Origin: Silene latifolia
Lineage: Eukaryota; Streptophyta; Magnoliopsida; Caryophyllales; Caryophyllaceae
Direction of reading: 5' to 3'
Length of the DNA stretch: 64,000 nucleotides
Assembly: GCF_048544455.1 (NCBI RefSeq)
Contig: NC_133532.1
Span: 14,696,948 to 14,760,947, forward strand
Shown here: piece by piece, positions 45,601-58,000 of the stretch
Layout of the letters: each line of letters opens with the position of its first letter
How positions within the stretch are numbered: the first letter of the stretch is position 1
Notes under the pieces: model-generated
What the model saw: only the letters and a program-made list of their open reading frames with translations
Told to the model about the DNA's origin: nothing
The model's database searches: none
Program-made: the position numbers and the translations under genes

Positions 45601-48600
45601 ATCCAATTCGCTTCGGCTTGGATTCTCCTCCATTGATACACCTCGAACGTAGTCTATAACAAAGCAATGTCTCCCTTCAATTAAAGGACTATACATCTAT
45701 ATGTTTATTATAATTTCTTCTCTGTTCCTTTTGGAACAGTCTTTGTTTTTATTATGTCTGTTATTAGCTTGGTCTAAATATTTTATGTTCTACTTTCTAA
45801 TTGCTCTCAGGATCTTTTACCCGCCATTTCGTACCTGCCTGTCGGTGAACTCAATCTGGTTCAGAAAGCTCTCAAGGTATCAGTTATGTGTTAGTTCCCT
45901 TTGTCACCGAGGAATAATTTATTTCGAATTGCTGGTTTGAAGTCCTATAGTTGATTTCTACAGCTAGCTTTTGATGCTCATAATGGTCAAAAGAGGCGGA
46001 GTGGAGAGCCCTTCATCATCCATCCAGTTGAAGTTGCACGCATACTAGGCGAACTTGTAAGCTGGCACAAGCTTTTATTTTTTCTCATTTTATTTTGCGA
46101 GGCTGTTTTATAGATTGTGGTTATGATCCTAGGAATTGGATTGGGAGTCTATTGCGGCTGGATTACTGCATGATACAGTTGAAGATACAAATGTTGTCAC
46201 TTTTGAAAGAATTGAGAAGGACTTTGGTTGCACTGTTCGTCGTATTGTAGAAGGGGAGACCAAGGTGCATCTAACAGTTCACAGCGACTTATAATCAATA
46301 TTTGATTGTGGTAAAAGTGCAAAGCTACTGTATCAATATGTATTTGTCTCTTACTTCAGTTTTTGTACGATCATCTTATATTCAGGTATCAAAGCTGGGG
46401 AAGTTGAAATACAAGAATAAAACCAGTTGTGATGTCAAAGCTGATGATTTAAGACAGATGTTCCTGGCAATGACTGAAGAGGTGATGGACACCATTTACT
46501 TGTAGCTCTAACTTTCAAAGTGTATTTCATTAACTAATAATTGAATCTTCTGCTTCAGGTTCGCGTCATTATTGTCAAATTAGCCGATAGATTGCACAAT
46601 ATGCGCACACTTTCACACATGCCTGCTCATAAGCAGGTAATGTGATAGTTTGGTTAGTGGGTTGGATACTTTCTACGTGTATTTTCTGTAATCATTAACA
46701 TTTTTATTATATCTAGGCAAGTATAGCTCTGGAGACGCTGCAGGTGTTTGCCCCTCTGGCAAAGCTGCTAGGAATGTACCAGATTAAGGTATGTGTAGAT
46801 TCAAAATCTCTGTCATTTTGTAGCTGTTTGTTAGCCACAATTTGACTTGTTTAATACGGAGTATTAATGTGCATCATCTTGCCTCTACTTATTGAACTTA
46901 CTGTTACAGTAGAGCCTCGTTTGGCCTTCCTGTGTCAGCTACTAGGCTACGTAATTAACTAATTATGGATATATCCCTTGCAAGACTCTTGTGTGCATAC
47001 AAGTTTCTCATCCTTGAAATTTGGCAAAACCTCGATTAGTATGTTTCCCACCTGCTTGAAATTATAGGTTAAATTCTTATCAAACTCTGGTCAATTTGTG
47101 TGCTTATATACCATATGTGTCATTTTATTTCAGCCATCTTTTTGTCCTTGGTTCCTTTTCTGTGAATCACAATAGTTTCTCCCTTGAGTTTTATGTACAA
47201 TAGTTGCTACTCTTGAGTTTAGAGATTATCTTACAAGGAATGTCATTTTCTGGAGATAATATATGTAAAATATTCATGCATTCAAGTTCTATTCCTCCCG
47301 TTATCTGCGATGGTTCTTTCTGCGTACTAAACTTATGAGTGGAGTAAAAGCGTGTCTTATGATAGATATATTGGGATTCTATCGAATTAAATATGTTCTG
47401 AAGCTTGTCTCTGTTTTTCATGTTGTTTTTCAGCTTGATTTTTCTATCTTATCTGTGGCCTTTATGTATATATATGTGGCTCTATTTAAACGAATACTGA
47501 GCACTGTCCATTTTGTTGATTTGAGTCTAAAAGCATAATAGATGTCTTTAGAAAGGAATGTATCAGGACAAGTCATGAGATGAATGGCGAGCTTTGTTTT
47601 TTCTAGCGTCGGTTGAAATTTGGCTAACAACAAGGCCATTTGTATAGGCTACTGGTAAATATTGTTTAAAAAATAATCTCTCCTATTCTATTTGTTGTTC
47701 CCTCTTTCCTTTTCCATTCAATTCAGGTTTTGTTCCCTCTTTCCTTTTTTGGACAACTTTGTGTGGTCCAAAATCAATTTGATGTGGGTTTATGTGTATT
47801 GTTTGATCCAAATTGATTACCTTATTTCTTATGCCCAAAAGAAAGGGGAACAACAAATAGAGTAGGAGGGAGTATTATTTATCAGTCTCGCTTTACAGGA
47901 TTCCAATAGCCCAGTGCTTCAAAGGCACCTGTTTATGGCTAGTTTTTTCCATATCTGTCATGATATAGGCGCTTGCCTGAGTTTTCTGTTCTTACTTCTT
48001 CTGAAATCCTTATAACTGTCTTTCTCTTTTACTATGGAATCATAAGTTCTGAGCATTTGGTTGTTTCTTGTCTGGTGCTGCAGTCCGAACTTGAGAATCT
48101 ATCGTTCATGTACACAAATACTCAGGACTATGAGAAGATCACTAAAAGGGTTGCTGAGCTTTATGAAGATCACAAAAAAGAATTGAATGAGGTGATTATT
48201 TCTACTGCTGCTTACTGTAGACATGAGAACTTATTCTATAACTTTGTAGAAATAACCAATGTAATCTATAACTCTGTTCTTGGTGAACCAGTTCAGCCTC
48301 CCTTTAGGTTCTCGACGACTCACGCAATATACATAATATCTATTTTATTGCTAGAATTCTGTTGGGAGTTGTAACTCTTGGAACTCTTGGAAAGTTATGA
48401 TTATTTTGAAGGCTGCATGAGAAGTTGAGGAATATATTGTAATTATGACTTGTTTCATTCTTATTGTTCATAGTACACTTTTCCTTCTTTCCAGGCAAAC
48501 AAGATTTTGGTGAAAAAAATTGAGGAGGACCAATTCTTAGAACTTGTTACTGTCAGAACTGAAGTGCGTGCTGTAACGAAGGAGCCATACAGGTCCAAGA

Positions 48601-51600
48601 GCTTTGTCTTTGTTGTACTGAAATTGCTGTTGCGTCAAATCTTCAACACGTTTTCAATTAGACCGATGTTATTTTGTGCTAAAAAAATATTTCAGCGATG
48701 CGTTTTTTTTTAAAGTTGTGTTGCTAACATAGAGGTAGGGCTGTGTACATCCGACTCTCCCTTTACCCACAATAAAAAATTGATGCATGTTAGTTAAGTG
48801 GAGGAAATGATATCGCTGTAGATGAGAGGTCATGCTTCATGGAAATGCTCGTCTGTTTTGATTTTGTGTGCTCCATTTGACATTTAAACATTTCAATAGA
48901 ATTGCCATAGTGTTCATGGTGCTAGAGCTATCATTTTTGTTGTATGGCAGATCCTCAGGGCTTTTTCTCATTATAGCCGAGTAGCTTTAAGATTGTAGAA
49001 TCACTATTCACGTCTAATTGTTTGTATTCATAGTTATATTCAGCATGTTGATAGAGCATGACTGAAAATGACTTTTTTTTTTCTGATTTTCTTTAATGCA
49101 TTTTCCTCGTGTCTGTATTATTTTATTGAGCTTGTGTATTTTGTTTATGTAGCATCTATAAAGCTGTAACTAAAGCAAAAGTTTCAATCAGTGAGGTCAA
49201 CCAGATTGCTCAGGTGTGTAGGATTGGTTTTAGGATGTTATCTTATATACAGGTCGCTAAATCAATTTAAGGAACCATTTATCTCTAACTATAGATTGCG
49301 GGTTACTTTCTTTTTTCAGCTCCGAGTTATAATAAAGCCAAAACCTTGCATTGGAATTGGCCCTCTTTGCAATGCTGAACAGGTTAGTATCTGTATTTTT
49401 CTCAGTTGTACAAAAGCGTTTGCCCGACATATCGACTTATTTAGTATTTACTACTAAAAGATCTTCTTGCTCTGAATTATGCAGATATGCTATCATGCTC
49501 TTGGCCTTGTCCACAGTATATGGACTCCAATTCCTCGATCTGTGAGTCTTTTGATCTCTATATGATAGGGCCTCTTTATCAAATTCAACGGAAGTTCCCT
49601 TGTCCTCACATTCGTTAATTTTCCTTCATCTTCATATAAAACAGGTGAAAGATTACATCGCTACCCCAAAGCCTAATGGCTACCAAAGTCTGCACACAAC
49701 TGTCATTCCATTTCTTTACGAGAGCATGTTCCGTTTAGAAGTTCAGGTTACTCTCTAACTTTTACTTTTCTTCTGGACATGTCTTTCGCATCACTTTCGA
49801 TGTCGTCCATCATAATATCACGTTGACTGTGTGCGTGCTTATTGCTTCATCTGTCTCGTGTAAACTGTCTCAAAGTTGACATTGCCGTCTGTAACTCTAG
49901 CTTGCATTTGCAAGATCTTTGTTTCTCACATTTATCTAGAGAATTGAAGGTCTTAGCTGTTATAATGCCTGCAGTTCTCACGATACACTTCTTTACCTTT
50001 ATTCTTTTACATTCTTTCATATTTTCAGATAAGAACAGAAGAAATGGATTTGATAGCTCAAAGAGGCATAGCGGCACACTATTGTGGGAGGGTGTTGACT
50101 GATGGTATGGCTGCGCATTTGATGCCCAGATATTCAATAGGGAAATCAGCCTGTTTTAGAAACAACAATGTTGCTCTCAGGGTATTGTTTATATTCTTTA
50201 TTTTGATTTGTTATTAAAGTACCTTTTTTGTAGAATACTTTCATTATAAGCACCCCACTGATCACGTGATTGATGGCTTCTTTATTGCTCTAGATTGGCT
50301 GGCTTAATGCAATCAGAGAATGGCAAGAAGAATTTGTTGGCAACATGAGTTCTAGGGAGTTTGTGGATGTCATAACTCGTGATCTTCTAGGTAGCCGTGT
50401 CTTTGTATTTACACCACGTGGAGAGGTATAAAGTGTTAATTATATGTATATGAGATTATTTAAACCATATTAAACAAATTGTTTTTATTTGTTTCTTTGT
50501 TGCGATACCTAATTTGTTTGTTGGGCTGGCAGATAAAAAATCTGCCGAAGGGAGCAACTGTTGTTGATTATGCATATATGATACACACAGAAATTGGAAA
50601 CAGAATGGTGGCTGCAAAGGTATCCCTTCAGATGAGTTAAACTTGAGCACCAATATTTAAAAATTGTGTCATCAGTGGGCTATTTTTTACTAGGTTAACG
50701 GAAATCTTGTTTCTCCAACACACGTACTTGCCAATGCAGAAGTTGTGGAGATAATAACATACGATGTAAGCTCCCCCTCCCCCTCCCTCCTCTCCATCTC
50801 TCTATGTGTGTGTGTCCCCCTTTCAAGTCTTAATTTAGAAATGTCAAGTATTGTGGTATGAATTACATACATCCGACCCCCTTATACACCACAGTCAGGA
50901 GTACCTATAAGATACTGGGGTAATGATGTTGTGCCGTTGTGGCAGTATCAGAGAGGTCTTTCATTATCATGTTTTCATGTGTAGCCGGGTAGGTCTCTTA
51001 GTTCGTTCCAAAACTTTTTTATATGCGTGTCACCTTAATAGTGTCTTTTTTGTACATAGGCATCACCCATTCACCCCCTTTATATCCCTTAATTAATAGT
51101 ATGTCTCCATGAAAAGAAAGGTTATTTTTAAGCTTTTAAACCCAGTGGCCCAGTTATCTGGAAATTAAGGTTTAGTGAAGTAAACTGAAGCAGACCTATA
51201 AGGCTATAGAAGATTCTGTGAATGGTTAAGATACTGTCTATGGATAATAGAAAAGGCTGACTTTGTGATTGCAGCAGTTAATTTAGTTTTGTTAAAATTC
51301 ACATGAATTAAGATATTATCTGTGAACTGCATTTGTATTTGGAATATTTTGAAGCAAAAACGGATCCTCTTTCTCGGTAGGGTATACCTTGTATCACTGC
51401 ATACAACAACATTACCCCAGTGGCCCAGTGCCTCAATGCCTCCCTTAAATTGTGGGGTCGAAGATGTCGGATGTACGCAACCTTACCCTTGTGTTAGCAA
51501 CATAAAGAGGTTGTTTATGAATTACCAAAGGTTGAGTATAAATATGAAAATTGGGGTATTGTGGGTTAATATATTGCTTTCAAATAATTTCACTTAGGAG

Positions 51601-52668
51601 TTATATTTGAACTATTTTTTTCCCCACTATTTGAAAAATAATGCTTGATGAAGCAAAGATATATTCTACTGAACGTCTTAAATAACATAAGTGGAAGCCT
51701 TTATTAGGTTTTACTCTATGATGGTCCAATTATCGATTAGGGATGTTCGTATTAGATATCGCTTTGGGAATTGATTATGGAGCTCGCCGTGACTGTCACA
51801 GCTTGGTCTCTGTCTTTGCGCGATAAATGCGTCCGATACCTCCTCAAAATGTGGTCCTGGTAGCGCGGTGACCTCAAAATGTGGTCACAGTAGGGTGGTA
51901 ACCTGAAAACCATGATAATTCAGTCATAATTCAGTGTCGTGGCTGGTATAGTGGTATTAGATGCCATAGAATCATAAATGAGCCAGTAGGCTTACTCTCT
52001 TTGTGCGGAAACAAATTAGATGTTGTAGAATTTCTATCAACTGACATATTATAAGTGAACTGATTTTGTTGTTTTTGAATCTGAATCTTTCCTTTAGGCA
52101 GTTTATAATTAATGTCAAACTCTCTCGTAGTATCAGAAATTTATCACAGTTTAGTTCTGCTTCATGTGCGTAGCCTGCTTATATGTTTCTTCAGCTCTGC
52201 TGGTTTAGTACATACACCAGTCATCAAACTAATTTGGCTGTGCTATGGTGTCTAACGGCATGTCTCAGGCACTTTCAAGTAAATCAGCTTTTCAGAAGCA
52301 CAAGCTGTGGCTGCAACATGCCAAAACCCGCAGTACTAGGCACAAGATTATGAGGGTGAGCTCGCTGTAAACTTGTATGTGAAACTGTTACTCCCTCCAT
52401 CCCATTTATATTTTATATTGTCCTAATTGACTTTAATGGTCAAACAATGTTGACCTTTATCGATATTTTCTCATAATATACAGTAGTTTACAACTTTTCA
52501 AAAACGAACATATGGAAATAGTTGGTGTGATAAATCAAACATCCAAATAGACGTTATATGTTGGGAAATTAATGGTTAAAGTTGACATATGTTGACCAAC
52601 AAAGTCAAATGAGGACAATAAATTTCGGTTGGAGGTAGTATACTCTCTCTAGAGCATCATATTAATTT

Positions 52669-52710
<42 letters not shown>

Positions 52711-55454
52711 TTTTTGAGGGAGCAAGCCTCATTGTCTGCTGAAGAAATTATGACTGATTCAGTTGGAAACTTTATTGCTGATGCTGATAAGAAAGATGTA
52801 GTTGAGGAGAGTTCTGATCTTTCCAAGATGAGTGAGATCTTTGAGGCATTGCTTTCTAGAAGCTCGGAAGATCTTCTCCCACAGAATGGTGCTATTCAAC
52901 TCCCAAAGGTAAATGGGAAACACAATAAGCAAGTGGAGAAATCAAGCTTGAAGGAGTGGGGGCAATTATGGTCTCGAGATAATGATGTTGCTAAGACGAT
53001 ATTTGCTAACAAGGCAAGGCCCAGGGAAGTTTTGCCTGGTCTCGAGTGTTGGCAGAGTAGCAAAATTGCTGCTTGGCACAGTCTTGAAGGAAATTCTGTT
53101 GTATGGCTCTCTGTTATTTGTATTGATAGGAGAGGTAAATTTTCATTTCTCTCTCTGGAAATGTTTTCTGAAGTTTCTTAGCTTCCTGTTTAATCATTCT
53201 ATCCCCGAGCATTGCGTATGTGCTTGTTGATATCAAGTTAGTTAAAAGGTCCATCACTGAGGTGATCTTGATAGTTGTGAATTTGGCGAATAAAGTATAG
53301 TACTTTCATTCTTCTGCTTGTTCGAGTCCATTTATATTTAATAATTTCAAGAAGCCGAGGATTAACCTTTAAAAGCGGATAACCATGGAAAGCTCCTGGC
53401 ATAACATACTGAAGTAGGCAGATGAAATATGGGGAATATGTATTTGGGAAAGGAATAAGTTTTTTCTGTCTATCTTTGATGGCATTTATTACTCCTTTTG
53501 CGTATAATAGAAATTGGCTTCTTAGAGCAGTAGCAACAATATGTTTTGAAGGGAGATCTAACTTAGGCACAAATTTACCTTGTTGTGGGATGTAGTTTGC
53601 AGAATTTCACCCATAGATGTCCCCACAGATAAACGCGTTCGTGACTTCGTTCTGTAAGGAAGATAGAGATGGAAGGAATGGGAAGAATGAGGGAAATACA
53701 TGAGGTGAGGCGTTTGGTGCAGAGTGAGCTATGCTTTAAGCGTGTAATTCATTGATGGAAATTGTGGGTGACTAAAAACGGAGGATGAATGACATATAAG
53801 GCCTATGAAAACCAAATCCTTTGCCCATACTTCAATGTAGATAATTCAACATTGACAACCCCATTTATTTGCAGAGAAACCCATTTATTTGTTCAGAATA
53901 TTTCTGTACAATTTCCATGCGCATTATATAATTAATACTCCGTGATTTATTATATTGAAAAACTGTGTACAAGTAGGTATTACGAGACATGTGTACAGTT
54001 TATATTATACGTAGTATTTAAGTCATTTTAAAACACTTGCATCAAGTATGTATTGTTATGGTAAAAAATAGAGTTAGTGATTTGTAGGACCCATTTAAGA
54101 ACTAGAAAGAACTTCATTGTTGATATCGGGTTTTCAAAAGTTTGAGTTTTTTGTTGAATGAAATGATGTGAAGAATAATCCTGAAAGAATCTTTGTCGTT
54201 GCTATTGCTCTTAAAAAGGTCTATGCCTCTTTTCAATGAACTCCTGTGTTTAGTTAAAATTCTTTTGGAAACTCTTTTATAGAGGATAGAGTACGTCCGA
54301 CTGGTGAAGTTGAGATGTTACGGTGGGTCCTGTGACTTGGCATGTGTGGTCCCAACTCCCTATGAGCAGTCTATAAATAAATAAAAGAAAATTGTATAGC
54401 TGTTTACATTAATGTCTTTGACTGATTCGGTGCCACTTTTACGCCTGTGGGTTCTGAACTACTCTTGAAAACATAAATTTCAGGTATAATGGGTGAAGTG
54501 ATAACAGTTTTGGCATCGTTGGGCTTTTCAGTGTGTTCTTGCGTGGTAAGGCAGTCTCTGGCCTCTGCTTGCTTCTCATTACTGAAATTTTGGAGTTGCA
54601 AGTTTAACTTGCTGTGTGTACTAATTGACCTGCAGGCTGAAATTGACCGAGGAAGGTGTATGGGAGTCATGCTGTTTCACATTGAAGGAAGCACCGATAA
54701 TATGGTATGTTGTTTATAGCTTATTTATAGAAGTTAGATGTTTCATGCATGCTACTTGTTCCCTTAAGTGTGTGCGCGCTTCTATATTGTGAAACTCTGT
54801 TATTTCAACACCTCACTTTGTTTATGTGCCTCTTGCCTGGTCTCCAGCTGTCTGACACTTTATTAAGTATTAAAATATACAACTGTTTCACAAGACGGTA
54901 GTGTCCGACCCTTACTACTATGTAGAGGCAGACACTTGCATCGCGTCCTAGTAACATAGTTGTGAAGTATTGATCAATAAAACAAGTCTCAATCTATGTT
55001 ACTCAGACTCGTCTACTCGTATCCGACAAAATACGTATCGGAGTATCTGATACGGCTATTTTGTGCGGAAGTTTCAATATTTTGGTCTAAAATGAAGTAT
55101 CAGAGTATCTTATTGTATCTGACAAAATAAGTATCGGGTACGGAATACGGCAACTAAGTGAAGTATCAGAGTAAACATAGGTCTCAATGCAATTTTCATC
55201 AAGGGCCATTTTAGCCTCTCCTTGTAGAATCAATCGTAGTTGTCAGGTTGCTTATCATCGACCCCTTTATTAAGTTTATCCTTCCGAAGGCGAGAGCTGT
55301 TTAGGCATTGGGATATCGGTTTAGCTTCCAAGCCAGGAAAAAAGCTTCTAATCTTTTTTATTTCCAGGTTGACGCATGTGCAAGGATTGATCTTATATTT
55401 GGTGTTCTGGGATGGTCTGTGGGTTGCAGTTGGTTAAACCCGTCTGAGCAATAG
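42616..55454 (+). CDS. RSH1: RSH1-like RelA/SpoT homologue (24 exons, 866 residues), plastid ppGpp hydrolase
   Basis: The joined exons give 2601 bp in frame, close to the length of Arabidopsis RSH1 (about 880 residues). Residues 1-77 are Ser/Gly-rich, as in a plastid transit peptide. The HD hydrolase domain (about 150-320) has HDTVEDT with the metal-binding His200-Asp201 and the acidic pair Glu204-Asp205. The synthetase-like domain (about 350-530) keeps YSIYKA and PKPNGYQSLHTTV but has Ala375 where active synthetases have Gly and lacks the expected catalytic Asp before LRVII, so it should be a hydrolase that lowers ppGpp. A TGS domain (about 572-625) and a C-terminal ACT domain (about 785-866) follow. 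The start is MASSPSTLS at 42616, whose last exon-1 base G joins TT of exon 2 (VSVEC). The gene is assigned to the RSH1 class by exon-by-exon match; no EF-hand (RSH4/CRSH) is present. Confidence 0.95.
43204..43480 (+). repeat. Imperfect direct duplication in RSH1 intron 2
   Basis: A block of about 120-130 bp at 43204-43321 (containing GATAGTTGGAATATGATACT) recurs, diverged, at 43351-43480. Nothing else in the 1.7-kb intron is assigned, apart from a short repeat of ACGATATTCAATATC near 44158-44205. Confidence 0.75.
47676..47872. mobile_element. Stowaway-like MITE in RSH1 intron 9
   Basis: A 197-bp element with imperfect terminal repeats of about 35 bp: ATCTCTCCTATTCTATTTG on the left and the complement of AATAGAGTAGGAGGGAG on the right. 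It is flanked by TA. It lies between exons 9 and 10. Confidence 0.75.
50865..50943 (+). mobile_element. SINE-like fragment in RSH1 intron 19
   Basis: ACATACATCCGACCCCCTTA followed by GGGGTAATGATGTTG is the 3' part of a plant tRNA-derived SINE ending in a TTG-type tail, as known for TS/Au-like families. The 5' part with the Pol III boxes is not recognisable. Confidence 0.5.
51403..51515 (-). mobile_element. SINE-like fragment in RSH1 intron 19
   Basis: The minus strand reads GGGTAAGGTTGCGTACATCC and then GGCACTGGGCCACTGGGGTA and a GTTGTTG tail. This is the same family as the plus-strand fragment 500 bp upstream. The intron (50766-52268) is the second longest of the gene, probably because of these insertions. 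Confidence 0.55.
52391..52638. mobile_element. Stowaway MITE in RSH1 intron 20
   Basis: A 248-bp element starting CTCCCTCCATCCCATT and ending with the complement, ...GGTTGGAGGTAG, flanked by TA on both sides. It has the terminal repeat CTCCCTCC typical of Stowaway (Tc1/mariner) MITEs. It lies 70 bp before the acceptor of exon 21. Confidence 0.85.
52675..52709 (+). other. Long oligo-T acceptor tract of RSH1 exon 21
   Basis: About 32 consecutive T lead directly into the AG acceptor at 52709-52710. No branch-point-like sequence lies between the T tract and the AG. Copy number of T is likely to be variable. Confidence 0.8.
54994..55180. mobile_element. hAT-like MITE in the last RSH1 intron
   Basis: A 187-bp element with inverted ends CTATGTTACTC...GAGTAAACATAG and a perfect 8-bp duplication GTCTCAAT at 54986-54993 and 55181-55188. 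The internal sequence repeats GTATC-GACAAAATA-GTATCGG twice. It is non-coding. Confidence 0.85.
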
Positions 55455-56788
55455 TGAAACTCTAGTATGATACATGTACATTCTAGAACATTCAAAAAGA
55501 AGGGTGAAGGAAATCATGATTTGGTGCTGATCATGGTCTTTTATTGTTTTTTCCGTCGTAGAGTCCTCAATTTGTTGTCGTAGTGTATAGTGTCATATAA
55601 TCGTCAAGGCTGTGTATATAGAGAAGAGAGTAATAGTTAGGGATAAAGAGGAAAAGAAGGTATACATGACTTCGTCCAGGAAGAGAAGTCGAAACAATAA
55701 TAAACTAATTCGCTTAGTTCGTTGATGTAATTTTTTCATGAATAACTGCTGAAAATTGCTTCTGTTGTGCTCTTGTATTCTTTGGGATGGTTATACTGTA
55801 AATAACGGGTCTCTGGAGTTCATATAATCTCTTGCTCATTTAATCTATCGTTTATTTCCAAGGAAACAACGGTATATACCATGCTTTTCTAAAAGACGGT
55901 AACAAGAAATGTTATTTGAGATCCTTCGGTTCTAGTAGACATTTTGCCTCTGGCAGAAAAACTAACAAATAGTGCTAATGTTTGAAGAACATCAAGTTTT
56001 GACTGCATTTACGGTTTACCTTTCTCCTTTTTTTCCAGTTTCAGCCTTTGTTTATAAACTTTGTTAATTCATTCAGCGATTTTGGTACAATATCATGGAA
56101 GGATTCAAAACAAACTTCCAAATCGCTCTAAAGCTTTGGTGTATCTATTTGATCCGCCATTGTTGGACTTGAAACCGCACTTGCTTCTATATAATTGAGC
56201 ATGACATCTTGTTGAGCTCGCCTGAGTTCAGGAAGAGATCCGAACCCTGACAAATATACTTATATGTGGCATCAACTAACAAGCATTAAGTTGTCTAAAA
56301 ATAATAAAAAAAAAAACAAACTAACAAGCATTAAAAAAAACATGGAGTTTCAAAAGGCTTATTTAGGAGAATGTCTTCAATTTTAAGCATCAGCTTAATC
56401 GATTACACTATATATGCCTATGGTAGTACCATTTCAATCCATTAGGCAGTTAATTACTTGGTTTTCACAATCTTCTGTCCAATGTTTTATTAGTATTCAA
56501 ACACCAAGTAATCCTCCTACCTTTTTTCTCACAAAAGCACAAGAACTCAAGAAGCTTAAGCATCCAATTTACATTAAAAACAAAACATTTGTTGTTGACG
56601 CCAGTTAGCGATTTCACCTTTTCCTTTGAATTTCCAACTGCTCTTAATCTTTGTAAATCCGGTTGTTTACAAAGAAACTATTGCAAATTTATGATCTCAC
56701 GCCCTATCATTGTAATTTGTACACCTTATGTCTCATTCATCTCTCTTATCATTTTTATTTTTTGTTGAAAAATCTTTTAATTAAAGAT
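55455..56788 (+). other. RSH1 3' flank and intergenic region
   Basis: Probably starts with the RSH1 3' UTR; an AATAATAAA-like signal occurs at about 55697. Poly-A tracts lie near 56300. No other gene is visible. Confidence 0.55.
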
Positions 56789-56799
56789 AAACAAATAAA

Positions 56800-58000
56800 A
56801 ACCTTATGTAATGTCTTGTACAAATTGGCTTCGAAAGTATTAGTTGGCAGGTTAAAAGGTTATTTGGATGAATTAGTTGAGGTGGAACAAAGTGCGTTTA
56901 TCCCGAGACGTCTGATTTCGGATAACGCTATTATGGCGTTTGAATGCTTTCACTTTATCAAGTCACATTCTCAGGGACAGAATGGGTATATGTCCTTAAA
57001 ATTAGACATGAGTAAAGCGTATGATAGGGTGGAGTGGGCCTTTTTGGAGCGGGTTATGGTGAAGATGGGCTTTGCGCCGAGGTGGGTTGAAATGTCGATG
57101 CGATGTGTTCGAACTGTAAGTTCGGCTCTTCTAGTTAATGGTGTTGCATCTGATTCCTTCCGTCCGAGACGGGGTCTTCGCCAAGGTGATCCTATTTCGC
57201 CGTATTTTTTTATTTTATGTGCCAATGTTTTTCTAGACTAATTTCCAGGGAAGTGGCTAGGAAAAATTTATACGGTGTTAAAATTTGTCGGAATGCTCCT
57301 TGTATATCCCATCTTTTTTTCGCGGATGACTCCTTGCTTTTGTGCCGGCTGACAAAAAGAATGTTGATGCTATTCGGGGGGTTATTAAAATGTATCAATC
57401 GGCGTCAGGTCAACGGTTGAATTTGCAAAAATCTGAATTGTTTTATAGCCCTAGCACTAGTATGGCTTCGAAGACCAGTTCGGTTCTCCAGGCGGAGGTT
57501 GTCTCTGCTCCGGGGAAGTATTTGGGTATCCCAGCGGTTGTTGGACGAAATAAAATGATGGCGTTTAACCCAGTAAAGGAACGTATTTGGAAAAAATTGA
57601 AGGGTTGGAAAGAAAAGTTGCTCTCATATTCGGGTAGGGAAATCCTCATTAAGGCAGTGGACCAATCGATTCCCACTTATCATATGGGGCTCTTTAAGTT
57701 TCCGGCTACTTTATGCTCCAAAATTGAGGGTAATTTGGCTCGGTTTTGGTGGGTACATAGTAGTGAGAAACGACATATTTTCTGGCTTTCATGGGAAAGG
57801 ATGTGTTGTGCTAAAAACGATGGTGGTCTGGGTTATCGACATTTTGAATCCTTTAATCTGGCCATGCTCACTAAGCAATTAAGGAGATTATATGATAGAC
57901 CCCAGTCTCTGGTGGCGCGTTTATTAGCTGCTCGGTATTATCCGACCGGGAATATTATGGACGCTACTATTGGACATCATCCGTCCTTTGTTTAGAGAAG
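56800..58000 (+). pseudogene. LINE reverse transcriptase remnant
   Basis: Frames 56800-57241 and 57342-57995 together form the RT: template-grip region, catalytic FADDSLL, and the thumb ending in LARFWW and NDGGLGYRHFESFNLAMLTKQ. At least one frame change (57241-57340) and a stop at 57995 make it inactive. Confidence 0.88.

Larger units (their letters stand above)
42616..55454 (+). other. RSH1: Exon map of the RSH1-like gene
   Basis: Exons: 42616-42643, 42799-43001, 44717-44887, 45811-45876, 45964-46056, 46133-46264, 46386-46481, 46559-46636, 46717-46788, 48084-48191, 48495-48592, 49153-49213, 49320-49382, 49485-49541, 49645-49746, 50029-50181, 50294-50425, 50533-50619, 50694-50765, 52269-52355, 52711-53134, 54484-54545, 54636-54704, 55368-55454. 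All junctions are GT-AG and phases agree; exons 1, 11 and 21 end mid-codon and the rest are whole codons. The acceptor of exon 3 (ACCAG before AGATCG) is the only one chosen mainly by phase and by similarity downstream. Confidence 0.9.

Noticed and set aside
45115-45690. Possible LTR-like insert in RSH1 intron 3 (TGATGTGGATCACG...CTATACATC)
   Set aside because: Ends look LTR-like but no target duplication, primer site or second copy was found in the window.
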